A stretch of DNA of 64,000 bases from Clostridium sp. CAG:302 (GCA_000431795.1 FR887373.1:118530-182529), one strand, 5' to 3'. Shown: positions 34,632 through 43,206, numbered from the stretch's first letter. The notes: a model not told the origin generated them from the sequence alone. Program-made: numbers and translations.

Positions 34632-34664
34632 AAACCTCCTAATACATTGTATGTTAGAAGGTTT
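34632..34664 (-). terminator. Terminator-like hairpin after der that contains the spoVIF Shine-Dalgarno
   Basis: Minus strand: an 11-bp stem AAACCTTCTAA/TTAGGAGGTTT followed by TTTT and then the spoVIF ATG. It can end der transcripts; when read through it would also cover the AGGAGG site. Confidence 0.7.
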
Positions 34665-34671
34665 AAATGGG

Positions 34672-35985
34672 TTAATTATGTTTGTTTTTGAACTCTAATT
34701 TTATTGGTGTTCCTTCAAAATCAAAGTTTTCTCTTAATTTATTTTCTAAGTATCTTTCATAAGAAAAGTGTATTAATTTATCACTATTTACAAATAATGT
34801 AAAAGTAGGGGGAACAGTTCCTGTTTGCTGAGCAAATGTTATTTTAAGTCTTTTACCTTTATATGATGGTGGAGCTTTTAACATAACAGCATCTCTTATA
34901 ACATCATTTAGGATATTTGTTTTTATTTCTTTATGAGAATTTTCATATACTTTGTCTATCTCAGGCATTATTGTAAATATTCTTTTCTTGGTTAATGCTG
35001 ATACAAATACAATAGGTGCATATGATAAAAATTTAAATTCTGCGCGTACTAGTTTAGTGAATGTACTAATATCATTCTTATCAGTTACTGTATCCCATTT
35101 GTTTACAACAATTATTAGTGGTTTGCCTTCTTCAAGGGCATAACTTGCTATGTGTTTATCATGCTCGATTATTCCTTCTTCAGCGTTGATAACAAGTAGA
35201 CAAACATCACTTCTTTCAATGGCTTTCATTGAACGTAGTACAGAATATTTTTCTATTTTTTCGAATATTTTACCACTTTTTCTTATACCAGCAGTATCTA
35301 TGGCTACATATTTCTTTTTATTATAAGTGAATTCAGTGTCTATGGCATCTCTAGTAGTACCTGCGATTGGAGATACTATTACTTTTTCTTCATTTAATAG
35401 GGCATTTACTAGACTACTTTTGCCAACATTTGGTCTACCTATTAGACAGAATTTTATTCTATCGTCTTGTTCTTCTTCTTCATTATAGTTGATATTAAAA
35501 TCTTCAGTTACTTTATCTAGTAGGTCTCCTAGTCCTAGAGAATGTTCTCCACTTATAGGCATTACTTCTTCAAATCCTAATTCATAATAATTATAAATAT
35601 TCTCTTCTCTTTTGATATTATCTAATTTATTAACTGCCACTACTACTTTTTTGCCAGATTTCATTAGAATATCTCTTATTACAAAATCATTTTGATTTAG
35701 TTCTTCTAATCCATCAACAACAAAAATAATTATATCGGCTTCTTCGATGGCTATATTGGCTTGAATTATTATTTCATTATTGAAGTTTTCATCAGATACG
35801 TCGATTCCTCCTGTATCAATTAAATGAAATTTATAGTTATTATGATATACGGTTCCATAGATTCTATCTCTTGTTACACCAGGTGTGTCCTCAATGATAG
35901 ATACTTTTTTACCAATTAATTTATTAAATATTGTTGATTTACCAACATTTGGTCTTCCTACTATTGCTACTGTGGGCATTTTCAT
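34672..35985 (-). CDS. der: Ribosome-associated GTPase Der (EngA)
   Basis: 437 aa with two tandem GTPase domains. The first has VGRPNVGKSTIFNK and DTGGI (about 6-160), and the second has IGRPNVGKSSLVNA and DTAGI (about 178-345). The KH-like C-terminal domain (about 355-437) contains PPSYKGKRLKITFAQQTG. Der acts in late 50S subunit assembly. GAGGTGAT precedes the ATG. It is the likely source of transcripts that the hairpin before spoVIF ends. Confidence 0.97.
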   Translation of the reverse strand: MKMPTVAIVGRPNVGKSTIFNKLIGKKVSIIEDTPGVTRDRIYGTVYHNNYKFHLIDTGGIDVSDENFNNEIIIQANIAIEEADIIIFVVDGLEELNQNDFVIRDILMKSGKKVVVAVNKLDNIKREENIYNYYELGFEEVMPISGEHSLGLGDLLDKVTEDFNINYNEEEEQDDRIKFCLIGRPNVGKSSLVNALLNEEKVIVSPIAGTTRDAIDTEFTYNKKKYVAIDTAGIRKSGKIFEKIEKYSVLRSMKAIERSDVCLLVINAEEGIIEHDKHIASYALEEGKPLIIVVNKWDTVTDKNDISTFTKLVRAEFKFLSYAPIVFVSALTKKRIFTIMPEIDKVYENSHKEIKTNILNDVIRDAVMLKAPPSYKGKRLKITFAQQTGTVPPTFTLFVNSDKLIHFSYERYLENKLRENFDFEGTPIKLEFKNKHN

Positions 35986-36033
35986 ATAGCATCACCTCTT
36001 CCTAAGTATTATAACAGAAAATAAAAAAAAATA

Positions 36034-36495
36034 CTATATATTTATTTTTATTCCTTTATTTATTATTTCTTCATAATTGTCATATATTATTTCTGATGCC
36101 TCAAGTAATTTTAAATATTCTTTTTTATTTATATTTTTTTTAGGTTTTAAATAGTAATTATTTTTGTAATAATAGATACTGCTGTTACTATGATTATTTA
36201 TGGTAAAATAATCTATTTTATATAAGAATGTAGGATTGGTATGGACATGTATTTTTACTTCATATTCATTATCTATATTAAACATACTTTTATAATGTTT
36301 TAAAGTAATAATTGTTCCGTACATATTATTTTCATAAATATCTAATATTAATAATGGATTTAGTTTCTTTTTGTTTGTTATTTTTTTAAATATCTTTTTT
36401 GTTATTCTTTCTAGTGAATCTTTATTATAGATATTTATGTTGCTATTTGGTAAATTTATTTGATAAGTTATATTATCTATTTCTTTTATAATCAT
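36034..36495 (-). CDS. Hypothetical protein, 153 aa
   Basis: I do not recognise it. It is basic, rich in Asn, Ile, Lys and Tyr, with no signal peptide or membrane helix. It probably has a beta-rich middle (LLILDIYENNMYGTIITLKHY, EVKIHVHTN) and a Tyr-rich segment SIYYYKNNYYLKP. GGAAGTG lies before the ATG. It lies between ysxC and der on the same strand. Confidence 0.65.
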   Translation of the reverse strand: MIIKEIDNITYQINLPNSNINIYNKDSLERITKKIFKKITNKKKLNPLLILDIYENNMYGTIITLKHYKSMFNIDNEYEVKIHVHTNPTFLYKIDYFTINNHSNSSIYYYKNNYYLKPKKNINKKEYLKLLEASEIIYDNYEEIINKGIKINI

Positions 36496-36541
36496 TTAAC
36501 ACTTCCATAGTAGTTTATGAAAAAAGATGAAAAAGGAAACT

Positions 36542-37126
36542 TTAACTTATATATTTTCCAATTTCATCATATATTTCATTTTTACCTGTTTTTGTTACAC
36601 TAGAGAATAGTATAATATCTTTTTCATCTTGAATATTTAATTCTTTCATTATTATTTGTTTATTTTTATTGTGATTGTTTTTTGATACTTTATCTACTTT
36701 AGTACATACTATTGTTACTGGTATATTGTAAAATTTTAAATAATCATACATCATAATATCATCATTAGTTGGTTTATGTCTAAAATCAATTAGTAAAAAT
36801 ACCATTTGTAAGTTATCTCTTGATTTTAAATAACTTTCCATTATTAATCCAAACTTTTGCTTTAGTGAATTTCTAACTCTAGCAAAGCCATATCCTGGGG
36901 CATCTACAAGATAAAATTCATCATTTATTTTATAGAAATTTAATGTTTGTGTTTTACCGGGAGTAGCAGATGTTCTAGCAAAGTTTTTTCTGTTAATAAT
37001 GGTATTAATAAAACTACTTTTACCAACATTACTTCTTCCTACAAGTAAGAATTCTTTTAGTTTATCAGAAGGATACTGACTTTCTCTTACTGCTGATATT
37101 ATTAATTCTATGGTATTTATTTTCAT
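36542..37126 (-). CDS. ysxC: Ribosome biogenesis GTP-binding protein YsxC/EngB
   Basis: 194 aa. The GTPase motifs are G1 VGRSNVGKSSFIN, G2 region ARTSATPGKTQTLNF, G3 VDAPGYGFA, and G4 CTKVDK. It is needed for 50S assembly. The ATG at 37126 follows GGTGAG; the in-frame ATG at 37138 lies before that site. A single-hairpin member of the dispersed repeat family lies upstream. Confidence 0.95.
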   Translation of the reverse strand: MKINTIELIISAVRESQYPSDKLKEFLLVGRSNVGKSSFINTIINRKNFARTSATPGKTQTLNFYKINDEFYLVDAPGYGFARVRNSLKQKFGLIMESYLKSRDNLQMVFLLIDFRHKPTNDDIMMYDYLKFYNIPVTIVCTKVDKVSKNNHNKNKQIIMKELNIQDEKDIILFSSVTKTGKNEIYDEIGKYIS

Positions 37127-37179
37127 TTTTCTCACCAAATTAATTGTATCATAATATATTTAAAAATGCAAATAATGTT

Positions 37180-37205
37180 TTTATGGAGACCTAAGGCTCC
37201 ATAAA
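37180..37205 (+). repeat. Dispersed hairpin element, single-hairpin copy E
   Basis: A 9-bp stem TTTATGGAG/CTCCATAAA closes the core GAGAC-CTAA-GGCTC with the A.G mismatch. There is no AT block and no second hairpin. It lies between ysxC and the Zn-peptidase gene. Confidence 0.6.
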
Positions 37206-37242
37206 GCGGTGAACAACAAAGTGTGAGACGAAAAAAGAAGAC

Positions 37243-37932
37243 TTAACGCCTTCGATCGCTGGATGATGATATTAATACTAATCTAAATATTTGTAATAGG
37301 GTGGATAGTACTGAGGCAACATAAGTAAATGCTGCTGCTACTAGCATATTTCTAGCATTACCTTTTTCTTCTTTATCCAGTATTTTTTCTTTTTCTAGTT
37401 CATTTAAAGCTCTTTTTGAAGCATTAAATTCTACTGGCAATGTAATTAATTGAAATACTAACATGGCAAGTAGGAGTATTATACCTGCTTCAAGTAAAGG
37501 TGCTCTATTAAATATTAGTCCTATTAAGATAGCTAGATAACCTAACCTGGTACATATATTAACAAATGGTACAATAGCACTTCTTATACGCATGGGTATA
37601 TATTTATTTTTGTCTTGGATAGCATGTCCACATTCATGGGCCGCTACTGCTGCTGAAGCAATACTTGAACCATGATAGATATCTGTAGATAGTTTTATTA
37701 CTTTTCTTTTGGGATCATAATGGTCAGTTAGATTACCTTTAGTTTCTAATATCATTACATCTTCAAGATTATTTTTGTCTAGTATCTTTCTTGCAGTATC
37801 ATATCCAGTATTATCTTTACTATTTAGTATTTTTTTATATCTACTGTAAGATGATGAAACAAATATTTGGGCTATTAGGGTTATTAGAAATGATACTAAG
37901 TAGATAATATTACTATAATATAAATTTTCCAT
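37243..37932 (-). CDS. Zinc metallopeptidase, YugP-type (membrane)
   Basis: 229 aa. An N-terminal helix (about 8-26) is followed by the zinc motif AVAAHECGHAIQ (HExxH, about 95-106) and then three membrane helices (about 125-220). This is the Zn_peptidase_2 family (PF04298). Its physiological substrates are unknown. It directly follows cysS on the same strand (9-base gap). The Ser/Arg-rich C-terminal end is cytoplasmic. Confidence 0.9.
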   Translation of the reverse strand: MENLYYSNIIYLVSFLITLIAQIFVSSSYSRYKKILNSKDNTGYDTARKILDKNNLEDVMILETKGNLTDHYDPKRKVIKLSTDIYHGSSIASAAVAAHECGHAIQDKNKYIPMRIRSAIVPFVNICTRLGYLAILIGLIFNRAPLLEAGIILLLAMLVFQLITLPVEFNASKRALNELEKEKILDKEEKGNARNMLVAAAFTYVASVLSTLLQIFRLVLISSSSDRRR

Positions 37933-37941
37933 AGTTCCTCC

Positions 37942-39255
37942 TTAAAGAATATTTTCTTTTACTAATTTTTCTCTTAAAGTATCCGCTAGGGCAAAGTCTT
38001 TGTCTTCTCTAGCTTTAATCCAATTATTATAAGTTTCTTTTTGCTTTTCAGTAAACTCTGGCATAGAATAACTTAATCCTAGTATATTAGTTATTGTTAA
38101 TATTTTGTTTGTTAATGTTAGAATATTGTTACCTTTATTTCTTATTTCTTGATTTAAATCTTTAACAAGAGATAAAAGTAATGTAATAACATTTGGAGTA
38201 TTAAAATCGTCATTCATATATTCTTCAAATGTACTATCTTTTTCTTCTTTTATATTGTGAATGTTTTTGATATTTAATTCATTGTTAGCACTTTTTAATA
38301 CCGTCTTGATTTTATTATCAATAATTAGTGCCTCATCAAATACTTTATCAGTTAGATTTAGTGGTTGTCTATAATTTGTACTTAGAAAAGCTAATTTTAT
38401 AACATTAGCAGAGTGCTCTTTGATGAAATCTTTGGCTAAGATAAAATTATTTAAACTTTTACTCATCTTTACATTATTTATATTTATATGACCATTATGC
38501 ATCCAATAATTAGCAATATAATTATTATTTAATGCAATACTTTGAGCTATTTCGTTTTCATGATGTGGAAATTTAAGATCTACTCCTCCTGCATGAATAT
38601 CTATTTTATCTCCAAATAATTTATTAATCATAACAACACATTCAGTGTGCCATCCTGGTATTCCTTCACCCCAAGGACTTGTAAATGTTTCTCCTTCGGT
38701 AGTTTTTCTCCACAAGGCAAAGTCAAGTGGATTTTCTTTTTTTTCATCAATATCTACTCTTGAACCGGAAATTAATTCTTCAATGCTTTGATTTGATAAA
38801 ATACCATAATCTTTTATTTTACTTACTCTAAAATAAACGTCACCATCGACAACATAAGCATAGTCTTTTTCAATTAGTTTACTTATGAAGTTAAATATAT
38901 CGTCTAAATAATTTATTACTCTAGGTCTATAATCAATATTAGAACAATTATAATTTTTTAAATCTTCTTCATAGGCTTTAATAAATTTATTCGCTACTTC
39001 TCTTTCAGTCATACCTAATGCTTCAGCAGCCTTTGTTATTTTGGGATTGATATCAGTATAATTTGAAGCATATTTTACATCATATCCTAAATATTTTAGA
39101 TATTTATATACCATATCAAATGTTATTACTGGTCTCATATTTCCTATATGAACATAGTTATATACGGTAGGACCACATACATACATGGTAACTTTTCCTT
39201 CATTTATTGGTTTGAATTCTTCTACTTTATCAGTAAGTGAATTATATATTCTCAT
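37942..39255 (-). CDS. cysS: Cysteinyl-tRNA synthetase
   Basis: 437 aa, class I. MYVCGPTVYNYVHIGNMRP contains the first zinc Cys and the HIGH-type motif. WHTECVVM and the HHENE segment provide further zinc and substrate residues, and the KMSKS loop is KMSKSLNNFI. It charges tRNA-Cys. AGGAGG lies 6 bases before the ATG. A 5' leader with a hairpin (39275-39297) precedes it, but I see no T-box sequence. Confidence 0.96.
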   Translation of the reverse strand: MRIYNSLTDKVEEFKPINEGKVTMYVCGPTVYNYVHIGNMRPVITFDMVYKYLKYLGYDVKYASNYTDINPKITKAAEALGMTEREVANKFIKAYEEDLKNYNCSNIDYRPRVINYLDDIFNFISKLIEKDYAYVVDGDVYFRVSKIKDYGILSNQSIEELISGSRVDIDEKKENPLDFALWRKTTEGETFTSPWGEGIPGWHTECVVMINKLFGDKIDIHAGGVDLKFPHHENEIAQSIALNNNYIANYWMHNGHININNVKMSKSLNNFILAKDFIKEHSANVIKLAFLSTNYRQPLNLTDKVFDEALIIDNKIKTVLKSANNELNIKNIHNIKEEKDSTFEEYMNDDFNTPNVITLLLSLVKDLNQEIRNKGNNILTLTNKILTITNILGLSYSMPEFTEKQKETYNNWIKAREDKDFALADTLREKLVKENIL

Positions 39256-39321
39256 ATTGACCTCCTTGTACCATTATAGTTTAAAACTATGGTAAAAATA
39301 TGTGAAAACATTTCTTAATTT

Positions 39322-39330
39322 ATTATATCA
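39322..39330 (-). promoter_or_regulatory. Extended -10 promoter of cysS
   Basis: Minus strand: TGA followed by TATAAT, about 70 bases before the ATG; no convincing -35. Confidence 0.45.
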
Positions 39331-39360
39331 TTATTTTTTGATATTAGAAATAAAAAAATA

Positions 39361-39397
39361 TATAAAAATACCTATTTAAATATATTAAATGGGTATT
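39361..39397 (-). terminator. Terminator at the 3' end of the RluD-type gene
   Basis: Minus strand: AATACCCATTTAA/TTAAATAGGTATT with one mismatch, then TTTTATA; it overlaps the stop codon. Confidence 0.72.
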
Positions 39398-40040
39398 TAT
39401 TTGGTAAATCTAAATTAAATGTTAATACTTCTTTAGTAGTTGGATGAGTAAATGTTAATGTTTGGGCAAAAAGAGCTATATCTATGTTTTTAGGATTGTT
39501 TCCATATTTAGAGTCTCCCACTAGAGGATGATGTCTTGAAGAAAACTGAACTCTTATTTGGTGTGAACGACCTGTTATTAAGTTTATTTTAACTAATGAT
39601 AAATTGTTTTTACTACTAATAAGAGTATATTCTAGGCATGAGTATTTTCCTTTTTCTTTAGTTGAAACATAACTAATATTTTCTTTTTCGTTTTTTATTA
39701 GGTAATCTTCAAATTTTCCTTCTTTAGGAAGAGTTCCTTCAACTACAGCATAATAGGTTTTATGAAAATTATTTTTTCTTATTTCATCACTTAATCTAGA
39801 AGCAGCCTTTGAGGTTTTGGCAAATACCATGATGCCTCCGACAGGTCTATCTAGTCTATGTACTAGTCCTATATAGGCATCACCTTTTTTATTTTCCTTC
39901 TTTATACGATATTCTTTTAATATGGTAATTAAGTCTATAGCATTACTGCTATCAGCTTGTACGGGAATACCTACTGGTTTCTCAATTACAAGAAGATGAT
40001 TATCTTCATATATTATATTAATCTTTGGTGACTTTTCCAT
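39372..40040 (-). CDS. RluA/RluD-family pseudouridine synthase
   Basis: 222 aa. The catalytic motif LVHRLDRPVGGIMVFAKT contains the essential Asp. NIIYEDNHLLVIEKPVGIPV and TGRSHQIRVQFSSRHHPLVGDSKYG are family signatures. There is no N-terminal S4 domain, so it is a short form. The target uridine in rRNA or tRNA cannot be told. It overlaps the 3' end of the methyltransferase gene by 23 bases, so the two RNA-modifying enzymes are coupled. GTG 40049 is an alternative start. Confidence 0.92.
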   Translation of the reverse strand: MEKSPKINIIYEDNHLLVIEKPVGIPVQADSSNAIDLITILKEYRIKKENKKGDAYIGLVHRLDRPVGGIMVFAKTSKAASRLSDEIRKNNFHKTYYAVVEGTLPKEGKFEDYLIKNEKENISYVSTKEKGKYSCLEYTLISSKNNLSLVKINLITGRSHQIRVQFSSRHHPLVGDSKYGNNPKNIDIALFAQTLTFTHPTTKEVLTFNLDLPNKYPFNIFK

Positions 40041-40878
40041 ATATACCACAAGGTAATATTAAATTATTTTCTGTAACTGGAAGGGTGTTTTCACCAGTTT
40101 CTATTTTATTACCTTTAAATTCTAATTTTAATATATTTTCTAATGATATATGACTTATTCCAGTAGTATAACTGCTTATTAAAAGAAATGAAAAATCTTC
40201 ATCTAAAATATCTTTTACTTTAGATAGTAGGGTAGGAAAGTCATTTTCAAACTTCCATACTTCTTTATTTGGTCCTCTTCCATAACTAGGAGGATCCATA
40301 ATTATACCATGATAGGTTCTGCCTCTTCTTTTTTCTCTTTCGATAAACTTTATGACATCTTCGGTTATGAATCTAATAGTTTTATTTTCAAGATGCGATA
40401 GTTTCATATTTTCTTTAGCCCATTCATTTATTCCTTTAGAGGCATCAACATGAACTACTTCAGTAGCACCTGAAAAAGAGGCCATCATTGTAGCACAACC
40501 AGTATAGGCAAACAGATTTAATACACGCATTTCATCATGTGTTTTTCTATATTCGGTTATTTTTTTATTTATGAAATCCCAGTTACTCGATTGCTCTGGA
40601 AAAATACCGGTATGTTTAAAGTTAGTTGGTGATACTTTGAAAGTTAAATCTTTATAATTAACAGTCCAGTATTCAGGTAATTTCTTTTTAAATTCCCAGT
40701 AACCTCCGCCTTCAGAACTTCTATGATAATGGGCATCATAATTATTCCATTTTTCAGTTTTATTCCATATTATTTGTGGATCTGGTCTAATTAAAATTAT
40801 ATTATTCCATCTTTCTAATTTTTCACCATTTCCAGTTTTAATACATTCATAGTCTTTCCAATTATTATTTGTATTCAT
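40018..40878 (-). CDS. Class I SAM-dependent rRNA methyltransferase (RlmI/RlmK-like)
   Basis: 286 aa. An N-terminal beta-rich segment (GGGYWEFKKKLPEYW) is followed by a Rossmann methyltransferase domain. Its SAM site is RVLNLFAYTGCATMMAS, its acidic motif is VVHVDAS, and its catalytic IIMDPPSYGRG is typical of the RlmI/RlmK group (PF10672). No PUA domain is present, so it is shorter than RlmI. It probably modifies 23S rRNA; the position is unknown. GAGGT lies before the ATG. Confidence 0.85.
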   Translation of the reverse strand: MNTNNNWKDYECIKTGNGEKLERWNNIILIRPDPQIIWNKTEKWNNYDAHYHRSSEGGGYWEFKKKLPEYWTVNYKDLTFKVSPTNFKHTGIFPEQSSNWDFINKKITEYRKTHDEMRVLNLFAYTGCATMMASFSGATEVVHVDASKGINEWAKENMKLSHLENKTIRFITEDVIKFIEREKRRGRTYHGIIMDPPSYGRGPNKEVWKFENDFPTLLSKVKDILDEDFSFLLISSYTTGISHISLENILKLEFKGNKIETGENTLPVTENNLILPCGIYGKVTKD

Positions 40879-40881
40879 TTT

Positions 40882-41334
40882 TTACCTCCTGACAGATACA
40901 GCATTATTTAATATTTCTCTAATAGTTTGATTTGGACGACGCATTTTCATTGCTTTAAAAATATTTTTGTATGTTTCAAAAGTTACTTTTCCTATTTTAT
41001 CATGACCACTGATGGGCATTTTATATATGTTTTCTAAATTGACATAACCTTTAATAGATTTGTTTATTCTGTCTTTTCTATTATACCTATATTTAAAATC
41101 TTCTTCATATAGTATATTTTCATCATTGATTTTGAAATGCTGTTTTGAGCCATCTTTGTCTACTGATGTTAGAGTTAATAGGTAATCAAGTTCATTATCG
41201 CTATATATTATCATACAAGGTCTACCATCTTTCCAAGCATGGTCAGGTTCTTTCTTACCAATAGCAGTATTTTCAAAAACTATTCCCTTTACAATAACTA
41301 TATCTCCAATTGCTTCTCTTTCATAACTATTCAT
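40882..41334 (-). CDS. PemK/MazF-like SH3-barrel protein
   Basis: 150 aa. IGDIVIVKGIVFENTAIG, DGRPCMIIYSDNELDYLLTLTS and KGYVNLENIYKMPIS, then IGKVTFETY, follow the strand order of the PemK/MazF toxin fold, but it is longer and has no antitoxin gene beside it. It could be a chromosomal MazF-like regulator or an unrelated barrel. GAGGTGC lies 4 bases before the ATG at 41334. It is followed closely by the methyltransferase and RluD-type genes, so it may be part of that operon. Confidence 0.65.
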   Translation of the reverse strand: MNSYEREAIGDIVIVKGIVFENTAIGKKEPDHAWKDGRPCMIIYSDNELDYLLTLTSVDKDGSKQHFKINDENILYEEDFKYRYNRKDRINKSIKGYVNLENIYKMPISGHDKIGKVTFETYKNIFKAMKMRRPNQTIREILNNAVSVRR

Positions 41335-41403
41335 TTTGCACCTCAAATAGATTATATCATTTATTTACTAAAATTAATAGATAAAAATTAAATATATATT
41401 TAC

Positions 41404-41490
41404 GGCTTATATATGATAGATATGTAGATATATTATTTTGAGACCTTGGACTCAAAATAACACATTAAGACAATTAGACTTAATGTGAAT
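41404..41490 (+). repeat. Dispersed double-hairpin element, copy F
   Basis: The AT block GGCTTATATATGATAG leads to hairpin 1 (41433-41442 with 41451-41460, TTATTTTGAG/CTCAAAATAA) and hairpin 2 (CACATTAAG/CTTAATGTG, 41461-41469 with 41479-41487). Compared with copy A the flanks are the same, but hairpin 2 has a wholly different stem that still pairs. It is antisense to its flanking genes. Confidence 0.72.
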
Positions 41491-41492
41491 AT

Positions 41493-41522
41493 AAAAAAAT
41501 CTAGACTACATAGTAATCTAGA
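41493..41522 (-). terminator. Terminator of hsp20
   Basis: Minus strand: TCTAGATTAC/GTAGTCTAGA (10 bp, one G-U), then seven T. Confidence 0.85.
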
Positions 41523-41526
41523 ATAA

Positions 41527-41910
41527 TTATTTAATCATAATATTTTGTTTTTCATTTTTTAAAATATCTTCTTTGGGAAAAGTTATAGTAAGGATACCAC
41601 TTTCATAATTAGCTTTAATATCAGATTCCTTCTTTTCACCAATATAAAAACTTCTTTTTACTTCACCATAAAATCTTTCTCTTCTTATATAGGCCTCTAC
41701 TTTTAAACTAACTGTTTTGGTAGCCTTAATAGTTAAATATCCATTTTCATAGTTTATTATTATATCTTCTTTTTTTAATCCCGGTAAATCTATTTCCATA
41801 ATATATTTATTTTGATATTCTCTTATATCTGTTTTCATATATTCTTTTTCTTTTAGTAATGGTGAATCTATAAGTGGAAAATAGTCATTTAAATAATATC
41901 TTGGTAACAT
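41527..41910 (-). CDS. Hsp20/alpha-crystallin family small heat shock protein
   Basis: 127 aa. The alpha-crystallin domain spans about 25-118, with YIMEIDLPGLKKEDIIINYENGYLTI and the family-typical SFYIGEKKESDIKANYESGILTITFPK. The N-terminal arm is short. It is an ATP-independent holdase that forms oligomers. No CIRCE or other heat-shock operator was recognised upstream. Confidence 0.93.
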   Translation of the reverse strand: MLPRYYLNDYFPLIDSPLLKEKEYMKTDIREYQNKYIMEIDLPGLKKEDIIINYENGYLTIKATKTVSLKVEAYIRRERFYGEVKRSFYIGEKKESDIKANYESGILTITFPKEDILKNEKQNIMIK

Positions 41911-41961
41911 TATATATCATTCCTTTCTATCTTTATTATGATTTATAAAAGGAAAAATATA

Positions 41962-42318
41962 CTAGTTTTCAATTATTAAATTACTATTTCCTAGCGGTAA
42001 ATAAAGTAAGGCTCCTAGTAAGATGAAGAAAGTAGCTGCGACTAAATATTTTTCTTGCTCTTTCTCTTCTTCAGTAGTAGCATTTTGATAACTATACATA
42101 GCATTTAAAAAGAAATATATAGCAATAACAAGGTTTAATCTTCGATTATAATAATATATTTTATTTGCCTTCTCATTTGAAATACTAGGTATATTTAAAA
42201 TACTTTTTTTCTTTTCATTTATTAGGTAAAAAGATATTATAGCTTTAACCACTAGTAGAAAAAAGAAAATTATATCAATATTAACTTGTTTTAAAAGTTC
42301 ATCTTTGTCATTATTCAT
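41962..42318 (-). CDS. Small membrane protein, unknown function
   Basis: 118 aa with three predicted helices (about 15-33, 60-78, 90-110), a Lys-rich loop (KKKSILNIPS) and an acidic loop (TTEEEKEQEK). I do not recognise the family. It lies downstream of the XRE regulator on the same strand (35-base gap), so it may be under its control. Confidence 0.62.
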   Translation of the reverse strand: MNNDKDELLKQVNIDIIFFFLLVVKAIISFYLINEKKKSILNIPSISNEKANKIYYYNRRLNLVIAIYFFLNAMYSYQNATTEEEKEQEKYLVAATFFILLGALLYLPLGNSNLIIEN

Positions 42319-42353
42319 ACTTAATTATATAAAAAAGAATGACAAATATCATT

Positions 42354-42692
42354 CTATTCTAGATTTGTATTAACTTTTACATATTCTTCTTTCATTATTG
42401 ATATTATTCTGATAATGAAATCTATATCTTTTTCATCTAAATATTTACAATTATCGGTTATATATTTTAATTTGTTACTATTATCTGATGGAAGACTTTT
42501 AACATCTAATAAGGAGTTTAAATCAACATTAAATATTTTAGCGATATTTTTTAACATACTAGCAGTAGGCTCTGATTTACCTGTTTCTATTCTTGATAAG
42601 AAATTTCTATTTATTTTTAATGTACTTGCTAATTCTTCTTGTGATATTCCTTTACTTTTTCTTAATTGTTTTATTTTTTCACTTAACTTCAT
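42354..42692 (-). CDS. XRE-family transcriptional regulator
   Basis: 112 aa. The N-terminal HTH_3 domain (about 4-60: LRKSKGISQEELASTLKINRNFLSRIETG) is followed by a helical C-terminal part (about 70-112). GGAGG lies 6 bases before the ATG at 42692; an upstream in-frame ATG at 42797 would precede the promoter region. Inverted TTGGTA sites 55-70 bases upstream are candidate operators. Confidence 0.88.
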   Translation of the reverse strand: MKLSEKIKQLRKSKGISQEELASTLKINRNFLSRIETGKSEPTASMLKNIAKIFNVDLNSLLDVKSLPSDNSNKLKYITDNCKYLDEKDIDFIIRIISIMKEEYVKVNTNLE

Positions 42693-42746
42693 AATACCTC
42701 CAAAACTAGTTTTATTATAATAAATTATATGATATTTTAAATACCT

Positions 42747-42764
42747 TGGTATTATTATTACCAA
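42747..42764. promoter_or_regulatory. Candidate operator between the XRE regulator and gatC
   Basis: Inverted repeat TTGGTA-N6/7-TACCAA, with a further TTGGTA half-site at 42838-42843. It lies in the divergent promoter region, consistent with autoregulation; inferred only from symmetry. Confidence 0.4.
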
Positions 42765-42890
42765 ATTTGCAATAAATATTAGAAAAAACATCTTCAAAAA
42801 AACATTTTGTAGCTAAAAAGTAGTTTAAAATATTATTTTGGTATTAAATATTTTATATTGTTATTATTATTAATTTGTTATATAATATAG

Positions 42891-42896
42891 AGGTAA
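42891..42896 (+). promoter_or_regulatory. -10 element of the gatCAB promoter
   Basis: TATAAT 14 bases before the gatC ATG; the -35 region is AT-rich and not distinct. Confidence 0.45.
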
Positions 42897-42909
42897 ATGA
42901 GGAGGCATT

Positions 42910-43206
42910 ATGATAACAAGAGATGTATTAGATAATTTAGCAAAAAAACTTATGTTTAAGATGAATGATGAAGAATATAAAACTTTAGAGAATGAGTTTG
43001 ATGTTATATTAAAACAAATGGAATTTATTGATAAGATAGATGGTATTGAAGAAGTTACTCCAATGACATTTCCTTTTGAACTTAATTTAGATGATGATTA
43101 TTTAAGAGAAGATGTTTATAAAAATGAAATTGATTTTAATGATATGGTTATTAATGTTAAAGATTATGATGACAATAGGGTAAAGGTACCTAAGGTGGTG
43201 GAATAA
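42910..43206 (+). CDS. gatC: Asp-tRNA(Asn)/Glu-tRNA(Gln) amidotransferase subunit C
   Basis: 98 aa. VLDNLAKKLMFKMNDEEYKTLENEF and IDGIEEVTPMTFPF..., LREDV are the GatC pattern. GatC is the small linker that wraps GatA and GatB. GGAGG precedes the ATG. The stop overlaps the gatA start by one base. Confidence 0.93.
   Translation: MITRDVLDNLAKKLMFKMNDEEYKTLENEFDVILKQMEFIDKIDGIEEVTPMTFPFELNLDDDYLREDVYKNEIDFNDMVINVKDYDDNRVKVPKVVE

Noticed and set aside
39275..39297. A regulatory T-box before cysS
   Set aside because: Only a simple hairpin ACCATAGTTT/AAACTATaATGGT is present; the conserved T-box sequence and specifier region are missing.
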